A stretch of 64,000 bases of DNA from Streptomyces sp. ICC1 (GTDB taxonomy: Bacteria; Actinomycetota; Actinomycetes; Streptomycetales; Streptomycetaceae), in contig NZ_CP030287.1 of NCBI RefSeq assembly GCF_003287935.1, positions 7,373,829-7,437,828 on the forward strand. Direction: 5' to 3'. The position numbers were made by a program, and so were the translations under genes. Each line of letters starts with the position of its first letter. Position 1 is the first letter of the stretch. Below the pieces are notes generated by a model that was not told the DNA's origin, did not search any database, and worked only from the letters and a program-made list of their open reading frames with translations. Shown here piece by piece: positions 37,102 through 46,103 of this stretch.

Positions 37102-37534
37102 CTACTCGGCTCGGCACAGATCTTGGGGAGGGGGTTGAACCACTGAGGCTTGGTCATCGCTCATTGCGGTGTAAATCGTCACGATCGAGGCGACAGTCTC
37201 GATTTGAACCGGCCCAACGATCCGCAGCCACGCGAGTTCACAGAGTCCGTCGAACCGCCGGACATGGTCAGCGGTGTCCGCGGGCCATGGGTGCGGTAGC
37301 GCCGGGAGGTGGATCAGGGAGATCTCGTCGATGAAGCTGCCGGCGATCTGTGGGGGCTTGTCGACCGAGACGTGGTGGAGGTTGGAGAGGGAGATGACTA
37401 CGTCCGGCTTCCATGGCCCTCCCTGAGGGTGATCTCCAGGGAGTCTTCCTCGGCGAAGGCGTCGAACGAGACGCGCCTGATGGAGTAGCCGACGCATGGT
37501 GCGAGGTGCGTGGCGCCTCATTCTTGTCCGTCAC
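37102..37534 (-). pseudogene. Frameshifted hypothetical protein, ~144 aa
   Basis: The start VTDKNEAPRTSHH (GTG 37534) is followed in another frame by CVGYSIRRVSFDAFAEEDSL and EITLREG, and in a third by PWKPDVVISLSNLHHVSVDK through FIDEISLIHLPALPHPWPAD, ELAWLRIVGPVQIETVASI and a stop at 37102. Three frames make one sensible protein with no family I recognise. Two indels are needed. Confidence 0.55.
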
Positions 37535-37682
37535 AGCGAGAGGCTACGAGCACCGGTGGCCTGCGGGTGTCGGGCGGTGCACCGTGTGCCTGGCCGTGCC
37601 GTCCTCTTGTGTGAGTACGAAGGCCGGCGCCACCCCGGGCCGGTGAGGGTACGGGGGTGCGGGGGGTCGTGTCGCGTCGATT

Positions 37683-37711
37683 TTGAACCTTCGGGGGGTG
37701 TCATGTAGAGT
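37683..37711 (+). promoter_or_regulatory. rRNA-operon promoter
   Basis: -35 TTGAAC (37683-37688), 17-base spacer, -10 TAGAGT (37706-37711). Two further TAGAGT copies within TCTGATAGAGTCGGA at about 37834 and 37926 look like extra tandem rrn promoters. Confidence 0.75.
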
Positions 37712-38112
37712 CAAACGGTTGCCTGGAACTGGACAAGTTCGGCAACAAGCCCCCAGAGAAGCAATTCCGAGTGGGCACCCTCGACTCCTCATCCAGGAAT
37801 CTGAAGCCGGGAAATCCGGTGGAAAACTTCTGATAGAGTCGGACTCGCCGGAAAGGGAAACGCGAAAGCGAAGAACTGGAAAGCGAAACCCGCTTCGACC
37901 GGGAATCGGACACGAAAGAGTCTGATAGAGTCGGAGACACAAGAACGAAAGAAGCGCCCGGAGGAAAGCCCGAGAGGGTGAGTACAAAGGAAGCGTCCGT
38001 TCCTTGAGAACTCAACAGCGTGCCAAAAATCAACGCCAAAAAGTTGATACCCCGTCCATTTCGGTGGATGAGGTTCCTTTGAAAAAGACCTGTGAGGTCG
38101 CGGTTCTGCCCG
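37712..38112 (+). promoter_or_regulatory. rRNA-operon leader without its 16S gene
   Basis: TTGAGAACTCAACAGCGTGC (box A-like antitermination region, from about 38004) followed by CAAAAATCAACGCCAAAAAG and TTTCGGTGGATGAGGTTCC is the leader that precedes 16S rRNA in Streptomyces. After GACCTGTGAGGTCGCGGTTC it stops at about 38112; the 16S start (AGAGTTTGATCCTGG) is not present. Confidence 0.8.
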
Positions 38113-38133
38113 TCGGATGTGTATAAGGGGCGG
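38110..38133 (+). other. Nextera mosaic-end-like sequence at a suspected artificial joint
   Basis: GGATGTGTATAAGGGGCGG matches the 19-base transposase mosaic end (AGATGTGTATAAGAGACAG) at 15 positions, and with the preceding CGTC 19 of 24. All differences inside the mosaic end are A to G. It lies exactly where the rRNA leader ends. Confidence 0.55.
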
Positions 38134-38293
38134 GGGTGGGGTGCGAGGGGCGGATTACCGGGCCCCCCGCTGGGCACAACGGATGCAGGTTGACCTCGTT
38201 GGACGCGTGCCCCGTTGCCGTGGGGCCGGAGTCGATTTATCGTTCCGGCATGATTCGCGAGCAATGATCACAGTATGTGAAGGGGCCGCGGCC

Positions 38294-39028
38294 ATGGTGG
38301 CGAAGAAGACCGCCGGGAGTACACCCGAGAAGGCTGCGGAGAAGGCTGCCGTGACGAAGAAGTCCGCCGCCGATACGCCGGCGCCTTCGCCGGCGCCGGC
38401 GAAGAAGACGGCCGCCGCGAAGGCGCCCGCCGAGAAGGCTGCCGCCGTCAAGAAGACGGCCGCGAAGAAGGCCACGGCCAAGACGGCCGGAGCCGAGGGG
38501 GCGGCGCAGGCCGCGCGACAGACGGGAGCCCGCAAAGTGGTCGCCAAGAAGAGCACCGGCACGGCCAGGAAGACGGCCGCGGCCGCGAGGAGCGGGCTGC
38601 CCAAGGCGCGGGGCGCGGGGGCGGGCACGCCGGGCGAGCTCGCCGTACGGCCCGGGGAGGACCCGTGGACGCACGAGGAGGTCGAGGAGGCCCGCAGCGA
38701 GCTGATGAGCGAGGTGCTGCGGCTGCGCGCCGAGCTCGACGCCTCCGAGGCGGCCATTTCGGGCCTGATGCGGGACTCCGGCGACGGCGCGGGCGACGAC
38801 CAGGCCGACACGGGCACCAAGAACATCACCCGGGAGTCCGAGCTGTCCCTCGCGGCGAACGCCTCCTTGATGCTGGAGCAGACGGAGCGGGCCGTGGAGC
38901 GCCTGGAGTCGGGCACGTACGGGATCTGCGAGAACTGCGGCCAGCCCATCGGCAAGGCCAGGATGCAGGCCTTCCCGAGGGCCACGCTGTGCGTGGACTG
39001 CAAGCAGAAGCAGGAGCGGCGGCACTAG
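38294..39028 (+). CDS. TraR/DksA-type zinc-finger protein with Lys/Ala-rich tail
   Basis: 244 residues from ATG 38294 (MVAKKTAGSTPEKAAEK), with GAAGGGG upstream; an ATG at 38264 is possible. Residues 1-~105 are a low-complexity Lys-Ala-Thr tail like the histone-H1-like tails of actinobacterial proteins, likely to bind nucleic acid. The C-terminal ~120 residues form the DksA/TraR domain: coiled coil EVEEARSELMSEVLRLRAEL, then the C4 zinc finger ICENCGQPIGKARMQAFPRATLCVDCKQKQE. In S. coelicolor, as I remember, this gene lies between ileS and lspA; here ileS is missing. Confidence 0.85.
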   Translation: MVAKKTAGSTPEKAAEKAAVTKKSAADTPAPSPAPAKKTAAAKAPAEKAAAVKKTAAKKATAKTAGAEGAAQAARQTGARKVVAKKSTGTARKTAAAARSGLPKARGAGAGTPGELAVRPGEDPWTHEEVEEARSELMSEVLRLRAELDASEAAISGLMRDSGDGAGDDQADTGTKNITRESELSLAANASLMLEQTERAVERLESGTYGICENCGQPIGKARMQAFPRATLCVDCKQKQERRH

Positions 39029-39223
39029 GCCGTCTCTTTCGGATCTTGCCGGGCGTGTGGCGGGTCTGCGTGACGCACGCCCCCGGCCGTCCGGTGACGA
39101 CGCCGGGCGGCGGCCCGTGGGTGCCCTGACGTACCCTCGTGTCTCGTCAGGGTCCAGGAACCTGGCGGGGCGGTCGGCGCGGTGCCGTCCAACACCTGGT
39201 TCGAGCTAGTTCGAGGGACTCAC

Positions 39224-39787
39224 GTGACAGAGGCGGAGCGCATCATCGGTACGCCGGAGGCCGGGGAAGACGACACCCAGCCGGAGTCCGCGGCGCCCAA
39301 GGGGCGACGGCGGATCGCGGCGCTGCTCGTCGTGGCGGTGCTGGCCTACCTGCTGGACCTCGGCAGCAAGATGCTCGTCGTCGCGAAGCTGGAGCACCAG
39401 CCTCCGATCCAGGTCATCGGCGATCTCCTGAAGTTCGAGGCGATCCGCAATCCCGGCGCCGCCTTCGGCTTCGGCGAGGCCTTCACGATCATCTTCACCT
39501 GCATCGCCGCCACCGTCATCGTGGTGATCGTGCGCCTCGCGCGGAAGCTCTACAGCCTGCCGTGGGCGATCGCCCTGGGCCTGCTGCTGGGCGGTGCGCT
39601 GGGCAATCTGACCGACCGGATCTTCCGCTCGCCGGGCGTCTTCCGGGGCGCGGTCGTCGACTTCATCGCCCCCTCCCACTTCGCGGTCTTCAACCTCGCG
39701 GACTCGGCGATCGTGTGCGGCGGGATCCTGATCGTCCTGCTGTCGTTCAAGGGCCTGGACCCGGACGGCACCGTCCACAAGGACTGA
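39224..39787 (+). CDS. lspA: Lipoprotein signal peptidase (signal peptidase II)
   Basis: 187 residues from GTG 39224, with GAGGGA 5-10 bases upstream. Four membrane spans follow a charged N-terminal tail. Family motifs: [41 protein letters not shown] (first catalytic Asp) and [20 protein letters not shown] (second catalytic Asp). It removes signal peptides from diacylglyceryl-modified prolipoproteins in the membrane. Followed by the RluD-type gene, the usual order in actinobacteria. Confidence 0.95.
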   Translation: MTEAERIIGTPEAGEDDTQPESAAPKGRRRIAALLVVAVLAYLLDLGSKMLVVAKLEHQPPIQVIGDLLKFEAIRNPGAAFGFGEAFTIIFTCIAATVIVVIVRLARKLYSLPWAIALGLLLGGALGNLTDRIFRSPGVFRGAVVDFIAPSHFAVFNLADSAIVCGGILIVLLSFKGLDPDGTVHKD

Positions 39788-39895
39788 CGGGGACCCGCCG
39801 GGGCGGACCGGGGGACCGGCCTCCGGAGGGTCGCGGAAGCGATCGCGGAAGTGATCGCGGGACCGGTCGTCTGTCCGGTCCTGCATACTCGACGA

Positions 39896-40837
39896 GTGAG
39901 TACGATTCCCGAGATCCGAACCCTGCCCGTTCCCGATGGCCTAGAGGGCGAGCGCGTCGACGCCGCCATCGCCCGTATGTTCGGTTTCTCCCGGACGAAG
40001 GCGGCCGACCTCGCGGCCGCGGGAAAGGTGTCGGTCGACGGCAGTGTCGTCGGGAAGTCCGAGCGTGTGCACGGTGGCGCCTGGCTCGAAGTCGAGATGC
40101 CCGAACCGCCGCGGAAGATCGAGCTCGTCGCCGAGCCCGTCCCCGGCATGGAGATCGTCCATGACGACGACGACATCGTCGTCATCATGAAGCCGGTCGG
40201 CGTCGCCGCCCACCCCAGCCCCGGCTGGACCGGCACCACGGTCATCGGCGGCCTCGCCGCCGCCGGCTACCGCATCTCCACCTCCGGTGCCGCCGAGCGC
40301 CAGGGCATCGTGCACCGCCTCGACGTCGGCACGTCCGGCCTGATGGCCGTCGCGAAGTCGGAGCGCGCCTACACCTCCCTGAAGAACCAGTTCCGCGAGC
40401 GGATCGTGGACAAGCGCTACCACGCGCTGGTCCAGGGCCACCCGGACCCGATGAGCGGCACGATCGACGCGCCGATCGGCCGCCACCCCAGCGCCGACTA
40501 CAAGTGGGCCGTGACGACGGAGGGCAAGCCCTCCGTCACCCACTACGACCTGATCGAGGCGTTCCGCGCCGCGTCGCTGCTGGACATCAAGCTGGAGACC
40601 GGCCGCACGCACCAGATCCGCGTGCACATGGCCGCCCACAAGCACCCCTGCGTCGGCGACCTGACGTACGGCGCCGACCCGACCGTGTCCAAGCGGCTGG
40701 GGCTCACCCGGCAGTGGCTGCACGCGGTGCGGCTCGGCTTCGAGCACCCCTCGGACGGCCAGTGGGTGGAGTTCGCGAGCACCTACCCGGCGGACCTGCA
40801 GCACGCGCTGGACGTGATCCGGAAGGAAAGCGAGTGA
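39896..40837 (+). CDS. RluA/RluD-family 23S rRNA pseudouridine synthase
   Basis: 313 residues from GTG 39896. The N-terminal S4 RNA-binding domain is [31 protein letters not shown]. The catalytic domain carries [16 protein letters not shown] and the signature [20 protein letters not shown] with the catalytic Asp, then [28 protein letters not shown]. It isomerises uridines in large-subunit rRNA. Coupled downstream to a GNAT gene (GTGA overlap). Confidence 0.92.
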   Translation: MSTIPEIRTLPVPDGLEGERVDAAIARMFGFSRTKAADLAAAGKVSVDGSVVGKSERVHGGAWLEVEMPEPPRKIELVAEPVPGMEIVHDDDDIVVIMKPVGVAAHPSPGWTGTTVIGGLAAAGYRISTSGAAERQGIVHRLDVGTSGLMAVAKSERAYTSLKNQFRERIVDKRYHALVQGHPDPMSGTIDAPIGRHPSADYKWAVTTEGKPSVTHYDLIEAFRAASLLDIKLETGRTHQIRVHMAAHKHPCVGDLTYGADPTVSKRLGLTRQWLHAVRLGFEHPSDGQWVEFASTYPADLQHALDVIRKESE

Positions 40838-41313
40838 CGGACCCCGGTCCCCCCGCCGTCTCGGTGCGGGTCGCCGAGACCGAGGCCGACATGAAGGCCT
40901 GCTTCGCGGTGCGGACCGAGGTCTTCGTGATCGAGCAGTCCGTGCCGGAGTCGATCGAGTACGACGCGTACGACGCGATCGCGGTCCACGTACTGGCCGA
41001 GGGGCCGGACGGGGTCGCGCTCGGGACCGGCCGGCTGCTCCACGGGCCCGAGGCCCTGGGCAAGACGGGCTCCGCCGACGTGGGCTCGCTGGGCCGGCTC
41101 GCCGTCTCCCGGTCCGCGCGCGGACTGGGCGTCGGGGCCCTGCTGGTACGGGCGATCGAGGCGGAGGCGGGGCGGCTGGGGCTGTCCTTCGTCGACCTGG
41201 GCGCGCAGACGCACGCGCTGGGCTTCTACGAGCGGCTCGGGTACGAGGCCTACGGGCCGGAGTTCCAGGACGCGGACATCCCGCACCGGTCCATGCGGCG
41301 CGCCCTGCCGTAA
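40834..41313 (+). CDS. GNAT-family N-acetyltransferase
   Basis: 159 residues; GTG 40834 overlaps the stop of the pseudouridine synthase. The ElaA-like N-terminus [25 protein letters not shown] is followed by the acetyl-CoA loop [24 protein letters not shown] and the C-terminal [21 protein letters not shown], the pattern of ElaA/PhnO-type acetyltransferases that follow lspA-rluD in Streptomyces. Substrate unknown. Confidence 0.85.
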   Translation: MTDPGPPAVSVRVAETEADMKACFAVRTEVFVIEQSVPESIEYDAYDAIAVHVLAEGPDGVALGTGRLLHGPEALGKTGSADVGSLGRLAVSRSARGLGVGALLVRAIEAEAGRLGLSFVDLGAQTHALGFYERLGYEAYGPEFQDADIPHRSMRRALP

Positions 41314-41455
41314 CCCCCGCGGCAACCCGTCGCAACCCGTTGCCATCCGTGCCGCGACCCCGGCCGGGTTCCCCGGGAGGCCCGGCGGAGCCCGACACGC
41401 GGGTGCGGGGTCCCGGTCCGCGCCGCCGGACACGGCGGGCTGGCAGGCTGGGCGA

Positions 41456-43048
41456 GTGGATCAGCTAGCTCTGCTGTTCGTGCTGTTGCTCGGGGCCGTG
41501 GTGACCGTGCCGCTCGGGGACCGGCTCGGGCTGCCCTCGCCGGTGCTGATGACCATCGGCGGGGTGGTGCTCGCGCTGGTGCCCGCGGTGCCCAATGTCG
41601 AGATCCCGCCCGAGTACATCCTGCCGCTCGTGCTGCCCCCGCTGCTCTACGCCTCCGTGCAGCGGACCTCCTGGCGCCAGTTCGCCGCCAACGTGCGGCC
41701 CATCCTGCTGCTGGCCGTCGCGCTCGTGTTCGTGACCACGGCCGCCGTCGCCGCCGTGGCGAACGCCGTCGTGCCCGGGCTGCCGATCGCCGCCGCCGTC
41801 GCGCTCGGCGCGCTCGTCGCACCGCCCGACCCCGTCGCCGCCACCGCCGTGGCCGGCTCGCTCGGGCTGCCCCGGCGGATGGTGTCGATCCTGGAGGGCG
41901 AGGGGCTCTTCAACGACGTCACCGCCATCGTGCTCTACCACGTGGCCATCGCCGCCGCCGTGAGCGGCAGCTTCTCCTGGCCCGCGGCGCTCGGGGAGTT
42001 CGTGCTCTCCGCCGTCGTCGCCGTGGCCGTCGGGCTCGCGCTGGGCTGGGCCGCCAACCGGCTCATGGGGCGGCTCGGCGACGCCACGCTCCAGATCGGG
42101 CTGACGCTGCTCGTGCCGTTCGTGGCCTACGTGGTGGCCGAGGAGCTCCGGGGCTCGGGCGTGCTGGCCGTGCTGACCACGGCGCTGTTCCTCGCCGAGT
42201 ACGCGACCGACGCCGACGACGTGCTGGGCCGGCTGGCCGGGCACACCTTCTGGGAGGTCGTCGACATGCTGGTCACGGGTGTGGCGTTCGGGCTGATCGG
42301 GCTGGAGCTGCACAACGTGTTCGGCGTCGCCCGCGGCCGGGAGTGGGAGATGGCCGGCTGGGCCGCGGCCGTGGTCGCCGTGGTGATCGGCGTACGGCTG
42401 GCGTGGCTGCTGCCCGCCGGCTGGCTCGCGAAACGGCTCCACTCGCTGCGCGACTACGACGAGGAGATCCCGCTGAGCTGGCGGGAGTCCGTGGTGATGT
42501 GGTGGGCCGGGATGCGCGGCGTGGCCTCGGTGGCGCTCGCCCTGGCCATCCCGCTCAAGACGGACGCCGGGACCGACTTCCCGGGCCGCGACCAGATCAT
42601 CTTCATCGCCTTCGCCGTGATCATGGTGACCCTGGTGGTCCAGGGGCTGACCCTGCCCTGGCTGGTCCGCAGGCTGGGCGTGGAGGCGGACACCGACGCG
42701 GAGGCGGAGATCGCCCGTACCCTCGCGATCCGCGCCGCCAAGGCCGCCAAGCGCAGGCTGAAGGAGATCGAGGAGGCGGAGGACCTCCCCGAGGACCTGG
42801 TGGAGATCCTCTACCGGCGGGCGTACGACGTGGGGGCCAGGATCAGCCCCGACATGGTCGACGAGGAGCGGCGCGAGGCGTACGCGAAGCGGGTGGAGCG
42901 GCTGCGCGACGTGCAGCGGATCCAGCTGGAGATGATGTCCGCCGCCCGCCACGAGGTCCTGGCCGCCCGGAGCGAGCCCGGCGCCGATCCCGAGATCGTC
43001 GACCGGGTGCTCCGCCACCTGGACGTCCGCAGCCTGCGCAGTCCTTAG
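41456..43048 (+). CDS. CPA1-family Na+/H+ antiporter
   Basis: 530 residues from GTG 41456. About 12-13 membrane spans. Conserved ion-site region: GALVAPPDPVAATAVAGSLGLPRRMVSILEGEGLFNDVTAIVLY (DP and ND motifs of CPA1). The loop WRESVVMWWAGMRGVASVALALAIP is the typical second conserved block. A ~120-residue cytoplasmic C-terminal helix-rich tail (AKAAKRRLKEIEEAEDLPED) may regulate activity. It exchanges Na+ (or K+) for protons. No ribosome binding site stands out. Confidence 0.9.
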   Translation: MDQLALLFVLLLGAVVTVPLGDRLGLPSPVLMTIGGVVLALVPAVPNVEIPPEYILPLVLPPLLYASVQRTSWRQFAANVRPILLLAVALVFVTTAAVAAVANAVVPGLPIAAAVALGALVAPPDPVAATAVAGSLGLPRRMVSILEGEGLFNDVTAIVLYHVAIAAAVSGSFSWPAALGEFVLSAVVAVAVGLALGWAANRLMGRLGDATLQIGLTLLVPFVAYVVAEELRGSGVLAVLTTALFLAEYATDADDVLGRLAGHTFWEVVDMLVTGVAFGLIGLELHNVFGVARGREWEMAGWAAAVVAVVIGVRLAWLLPAGWLAKRLHSLRDYDEEIPLSWRESVVMWWAGMRGVASVALALAIPLKTDAGTDFPGRDQIIFIAFAVIMVTLVVQGLTLPWLVRRLGVEADTDAEAEIARTLAIRAAKAAKRRLKEIEEAEDLPEDLVEILYRRAYDVGARISPDMVDEERREAYAKRVERLRDVQRIQLEMMSAARHEVLAARSEPGADPEIVDRVLRHLDVRSLRSP

Positions 43049-43086
43049 GCCCCGCGGTCCTGGGCTCCGCGGTCCCTGGGCTCCGC

Positions 43087-44148
43087 CTACACCTGGTAGC
43101 GGTCCGGGGCGAAGAGGTGGAGGTGGGACGCGATCCAGTCCGAGGTGCGGGTCAGGCCCTCGTGGAGGGAGACCTGGGGCTTCCAGCCCGCCCACTCGCG
43201 GGCCCGCGCGTTGTCCGACAGCAGGCGCTGGACCTCGCTGCCCGAGGGCCGCAGCCGGGCCGGGTCCACGACGACCTCCGCGTCCCGGCCCGACGCGGTG
43301 ATCAGGGCCCGCGCCAGGTCGCCGATGGAGATCTCCTCGCCGGCGCCGAGGTTGACCACCTCGCCCAGTGCCCGGTCGCACTCCGCGACCGCGAGGAAGC
43401 CCGCCGCCGTGTCCGTCACGTACGTGAAGTCCCGGGTCGGGGTCAGGGAGCCGAGGCGGACCTCCCGGGCGCCCGAGTGGAGCTGGGCGAGGATCGTGGG
43501 GATGACCGCGCGCGCCGACTGGCGGGGACCGTAGGTGTTGAACGGCCGGACCACCGTCACCGGCAGCTCGAACGCGTGGTGGAACGACAGCGCCATCATG
43601 TCCGCGCCGATCTTCGACGCCGAGTACGGGGACTGCGGCTGGAGCGGGTGGCTCTCGGAGATCGGGGCCGTCAGGGCCGTCCCGTAGACCTCGCTGGTGG
43701 AGGTGTGCACGAGGCGGCGCACGCCGTGCCGGCGGCAGGCCTCCGCCATGTTCTCGGTGCCGGTGACGTTGGTCTGGACGTACGCGCCGGGCGAGGCGTA
43801 GCTGTACGGGATCCCGATCAGGGCCGCCAGGTGGAAGACCGTGTCGCAGCCGGCCACGGCGTCGCTCACGCGGCCCGCGTCGCGGATGTCGCCCGCCCAC
43901 ATCTCGACGGAGGCGGGGGCGGAGGCGTCAGCTTCGGCGCCGGCCAGGTAACGGGCCAGGTGGCCCTTCTCCGCGTACGGCTTGTAGTGCACGAAGGCGC
44001 GCACCTTCGCGCCCCGCTCCACCAGCAGGTCCACGAGGGTGGAGCCGATGAACCCCTCGGCGCCCGTGACGAGCACCGTGCGGCCCGTCCAGTCCGCGGG
44101 CGCGGGCGCGGGCATGATCGGGGTCGTGGGGGTCGTGGGCATGGTCAT
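43087..44148 (-). CDS. NAD-dependent sugar-nucleotide epimerase/dehydratase
   Basis: 353 residues from ATG 44148, preceded by GGAG; the ATG overlaps the stop of the MurG-like gene (ATGA). Extended SDR pattern: VLVTGAEGFIGSTLVDLLVERG (NAD loop), DTVFHLAALIGIPYSYASPGAYVQTN, catalytic TSTSEVYG and YSASKIGADM (YxxxK), RPFNTYGPRQS. The 'IGIPYSY' and 'NTYGPRQSARAVIPTI' strings resemble the LegB/PseB-like dehydratase branch of the UDP-GlcNAc-handling SDRs, but closer assignment needs a tree. It is coupled to a MurG paralogue, suggesting a lipid- or UDP-linked amino-sugar substrate. Confidence 0.85.
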   Translation of the reverse strand: MTMPTTPTTPIMPAPAPADWTGRTVLVTGAEGFIGSTLVDLLVERGAKVRAFVHYKPYAEKGHLARYLAGAEADASAPASVEMWAGDIRDAGRVSDAVAGCDTVFHLAALIGIPYSYASPGAYVQTNVTGTENMAEACRRHGVRRLVHTSTSEVYGTALTAPISESHPLQPQSPYSASKIGADMMALSFHHAFELPVTVVRPFNTYGPRQSARAVIPTILAQLHSGAREVRLGSLTPTRDFTYVTDTAAGFLAVAECDRALGEVVNLGAGEEISIGDLARALITASGRDAEVVVDPARLRPSGSEVQRLLSDNARAREWAGWKPQVSLHEGLTRTSDWIASHLHLFAPDRYQV

Positions 44149-45347
44149 ACGAGCTCCAGGGGAGAGGGGGAGAGTGAGGGGAAGCCGGCGACGCGCAGCA
44201 CCTGCGCCGCCAGCAGTTCGGCGGCCCGCGCGTGCGGTCCGGGGTCGGCCGCGCCGGCCATCGCGGCGAGCCCCGCCGGATCGGCCAGCAGCGGGGCGAG
44301 CAGCCGCGCGAGGCGGTCGGCGGTCGCGTCCCCGTCCGGCAGCAGCAGCCCGGCGCCCGCGTCGGACAGCACCCGGGCGTTGTGGGTCTGGTGGTCGCCC
44401 GGGGCGTGCGGGTACGGGACCAGCACGGCCGGAACGCCGGTCGCGGCGAGCTCGGCCACCGTCGCGGAGCCGGCCCGGCACACCACCAGGTCGGCGGCCG
44501 CGTAGACCAGGTCCATCCGGTCCAGGTAGGGCACGGCCCGGGCGATCCGCTGCCCGCCCGAAGCCGACAGCCGCGCCGCCGTGTCCGCCAGCACGGCCGG
44601 GCCCGTCTTGATCAGCAGCTGTACGTCGTCCCGTGCCTGCCAGGCAGCCGCCAGTCCGGCCGCGGCCTCCGTGAGCCGGACGGCGCCCAGGCTGCCGCCG
44701 TTGAACACCACCAGGCGCCGGCCGTCCGGCACCCCGAGCTCGCCGCGGGCCCGCGCGCGCAGCGCCGCCCGTTCGCGGGCGGGCAGGACCGCGAGCCGCG
44801 CCAGCGCCGCCGAGATCGGCATCCCGGTGGTCAGCGCCCGCGCCCCGCCCGCCAGGTGTGCCCGGCTGCGGTCGAAGGCCACCGCCATGTGCGGGGTGAG
44901 CCGGGCCGCGAACCGGTTGGCCCGGCCCGGCACCGCGTTGGACTCGTGGATCACCGCGGGCAGCCCGGCCATCCGGGCCCCGAGCACGGCGGGCGCGCTC
45001 GGATAGCCGCCCATGCCGACGGCCACGTGCGCGCCCTGGGCCCGGATCACGGCCCGCGCCTGCCCCGCCGAGCGCAGCAGCGCCGCCGGGAGCAGGTAGC
45101 GGGCCGCGCCCAGCGCCGGGTCGAAGGGGATCATGTCGACGGTGTGCAGCCGGTAGCCGGCGGCCGGGATCAGCTCCGTCTCCAGCCCGCGTTCGGTCCC
45201 GATGAACGAGACCACGGCGCCGGGTACCGCGGCGCGCAGCGCCTCGGCCAGAGCCAGTCCGGGGTAGATGTGGCCGCCGGTTCCGCCCGCGCCGATCACG
45301 ACGGAGAGCGGCCGGTGTGACGGTGCGCGCGAGGGTGAAGTGGTCAT
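44145..45347 (-). CDS. MurG-like UDP-GlcNAc:glycolipid glycosyltransferase paralogue
   Basis: 400 residues. GT28 fold with MurG hallmarks: VVIGAGGTGGHIYPGLALAEAL (first Gly loop), GMGGYPSAPAVLGARMAGLPAVIHESNAVPGRAN, the second loop VFNGGSLGAVRL and the donor site VCRAGSATVAELAATGVPAVLVPYPHAPGDHQTHNARVL. The true murG would lie among cell-division genes; here it sits in a polysaccharide region and is coupled to an epimerase, so it probably builds another lipid-linked glycan. Shares a 72-base divergent promoter region with the response regulator. Confidence 0.85.
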   Translation of the reverse strand: MTTSPSRAPSHRPLSVVIGAGGTGGHIYPGLALAEALRAAVPGAVVSFIGTERGLETELIPAAGYRLHTVDMIPFDPALGAARYLLPAALLRSAGQARAVIRAQGAHVAVGMGGYPSAPAVLGARMAGLPAVIHESNAVPGRANRFAARLTPHMAVAFDRSRAHLAGGARALTTGMPISAALARLAVLPARERAALRARARGELGVPDGRRLVVFNGGSLGAVRLTEAAAGLAAAWQARDDVQLLIKTGPAVLADTAARLSASGGQRIARAVPYLDRMDLVYAAADLVVCRAGSATVAELAATGVPAVLVPYPHAPGDHQTHNARVLSDAGAGLLLPDGDATADRLARLLAPLLADPAGLAAMAGAADPGPHARAAELLAAQVLRVAGFPSLSPSPLELV

Positions 45348-45369
45348 GGACGCACACTCCCGGTGCGTC

Positions 45370-45390
45370 CTAAGAAGGTTCTAAGAGGTT
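45370..45390 (+). promoter_or_regulatory. Direct repeats upstream of the response regulator
   Basis: CTAAGAAGGTT (45370-45380) and CTAAGAGGTT (45381-45390) are adjacent 10-11-base direct repeats in the 72-base gap between divergent starts. Spacing of one helical turn suits an OmpR-type dimer, so autoregulation and control of the MurG-like/epimerase pair are plausible. Confidence 0.5.
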
Positions 45391-45419
45391 GCGGCCGCCG
45401 GTTTGGCAGGCTTTGCGGC

Positions 45420-46103
45420 ATGCAGCGGATTCTGGTGGTGGACGACGAGCCCGAGGTGCGGGCCGCCGTCGAGGACGGCCTCGCCGTCGAGGGGTACGAC
45501 GTACGGGGCGCGGCCGACGGACTGGCCGCCCTGTCCGAGGTGGCGCTCTGGCAGCCGGACGCGGTGGTCCTCGACGTGATGATGCCGGTGCTGGACGGGC
45601 TCGGTGTCTGCCGGCAGCTGCGCGCGGTGGGCGACCGTACGCCGGTCCTCGTGCTCACCGCCCTCGACGCGGTCAGCGACCGGGTCGACGGACTGGAGGC
45701 CGGGGCCGACGACTACCTGGTCAAACCGTTCGCGCTCGACGAGCTCGTGGCCAGGGTGCGGGCGCTCCTGCGGCGGGCCGCCCCCGAACCGGCCGGGGCC
45801 GCGCCCGAGCTCTCCTACGGGGACCTGGTGCTCGACCCGGTGACCCGCACCGGGCGGCGCGGCGGACGGCCGCTGGAGTTCAGCCGCACCGAGGCGGCCC
45901 TGCTCGAACTGCTCCTGCGCCACCCCGGGCAGGTGCTGCCGCGCGAGCTCGTCCTGGAACTGGTGTGGGGGCGGGACTTCGGGCCGGACTCCAACTCGCT
46001 GGCCGTCTATGTCGGCTACCTACGGCGGAAGCTGGAGGCCGGGGGCGAGCCCAGGCTGGTGCACACCGTGCACGGGGTCGGGTACCGGCTGGAGACCGCG
46101 TGA
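45420..46103 (+). CDS. OmpR/PhoB-family response regulator
   Basis: 227 residues from ATG 45420. Receiver domain: ILVVDDEPEVR (acidic pocket), VVLDVMMPVLDG (phosphorylated Asp), VLTALDA, and DDYLVKPFALDELVARV (conserved Lys). DNA-binding winged helix: LEFSRTEAALLELLLRHPGQVLPRELVLELVWG...LAVYVGYLRRKLEAGGEPRLVHTVHGVGYRL. The kinase gene starts inside its stop codon (GTGA). The partner kinase is truncated, so phosphorylation by it is doubtful. Confidence 0.93.
   Translation: MQRILVVDDEPEVRAAVEDGLAVEGYDVRGAADGLAALSEVALWQPDAVVLDVMMPVLDGLGVCRQLRAVGDRTPVLVLTALDAVSDRVDGLEAGADDYLVKPFALDELVARVRALLRRAAPEPAGAAPELSYGDLVLDPVTRTGRRGGRPLEFSRTEAALLELLLRHPGQVLPRELVLELVWGRDFGPDSNSLAVYVGYLRRKLEAGGEPRLVHTVHGVGYRLETA

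Noticed and set aside
38110..38133. Natural Tn5/IS50 end
   Set aside because: IS50 belongs to enterobacteria and no IS50 genes are near; the better match to the synthetic adapter at 56.7 kb points to library adapter sequence.
41465..43900. 811-residue minus-strand open frame across the antiporter and epimerase genes
   Set aside because: Gly/Arg/Pro/His-rich antisense text with no domain; the antiporter and the epimerase fully explain the DNA.
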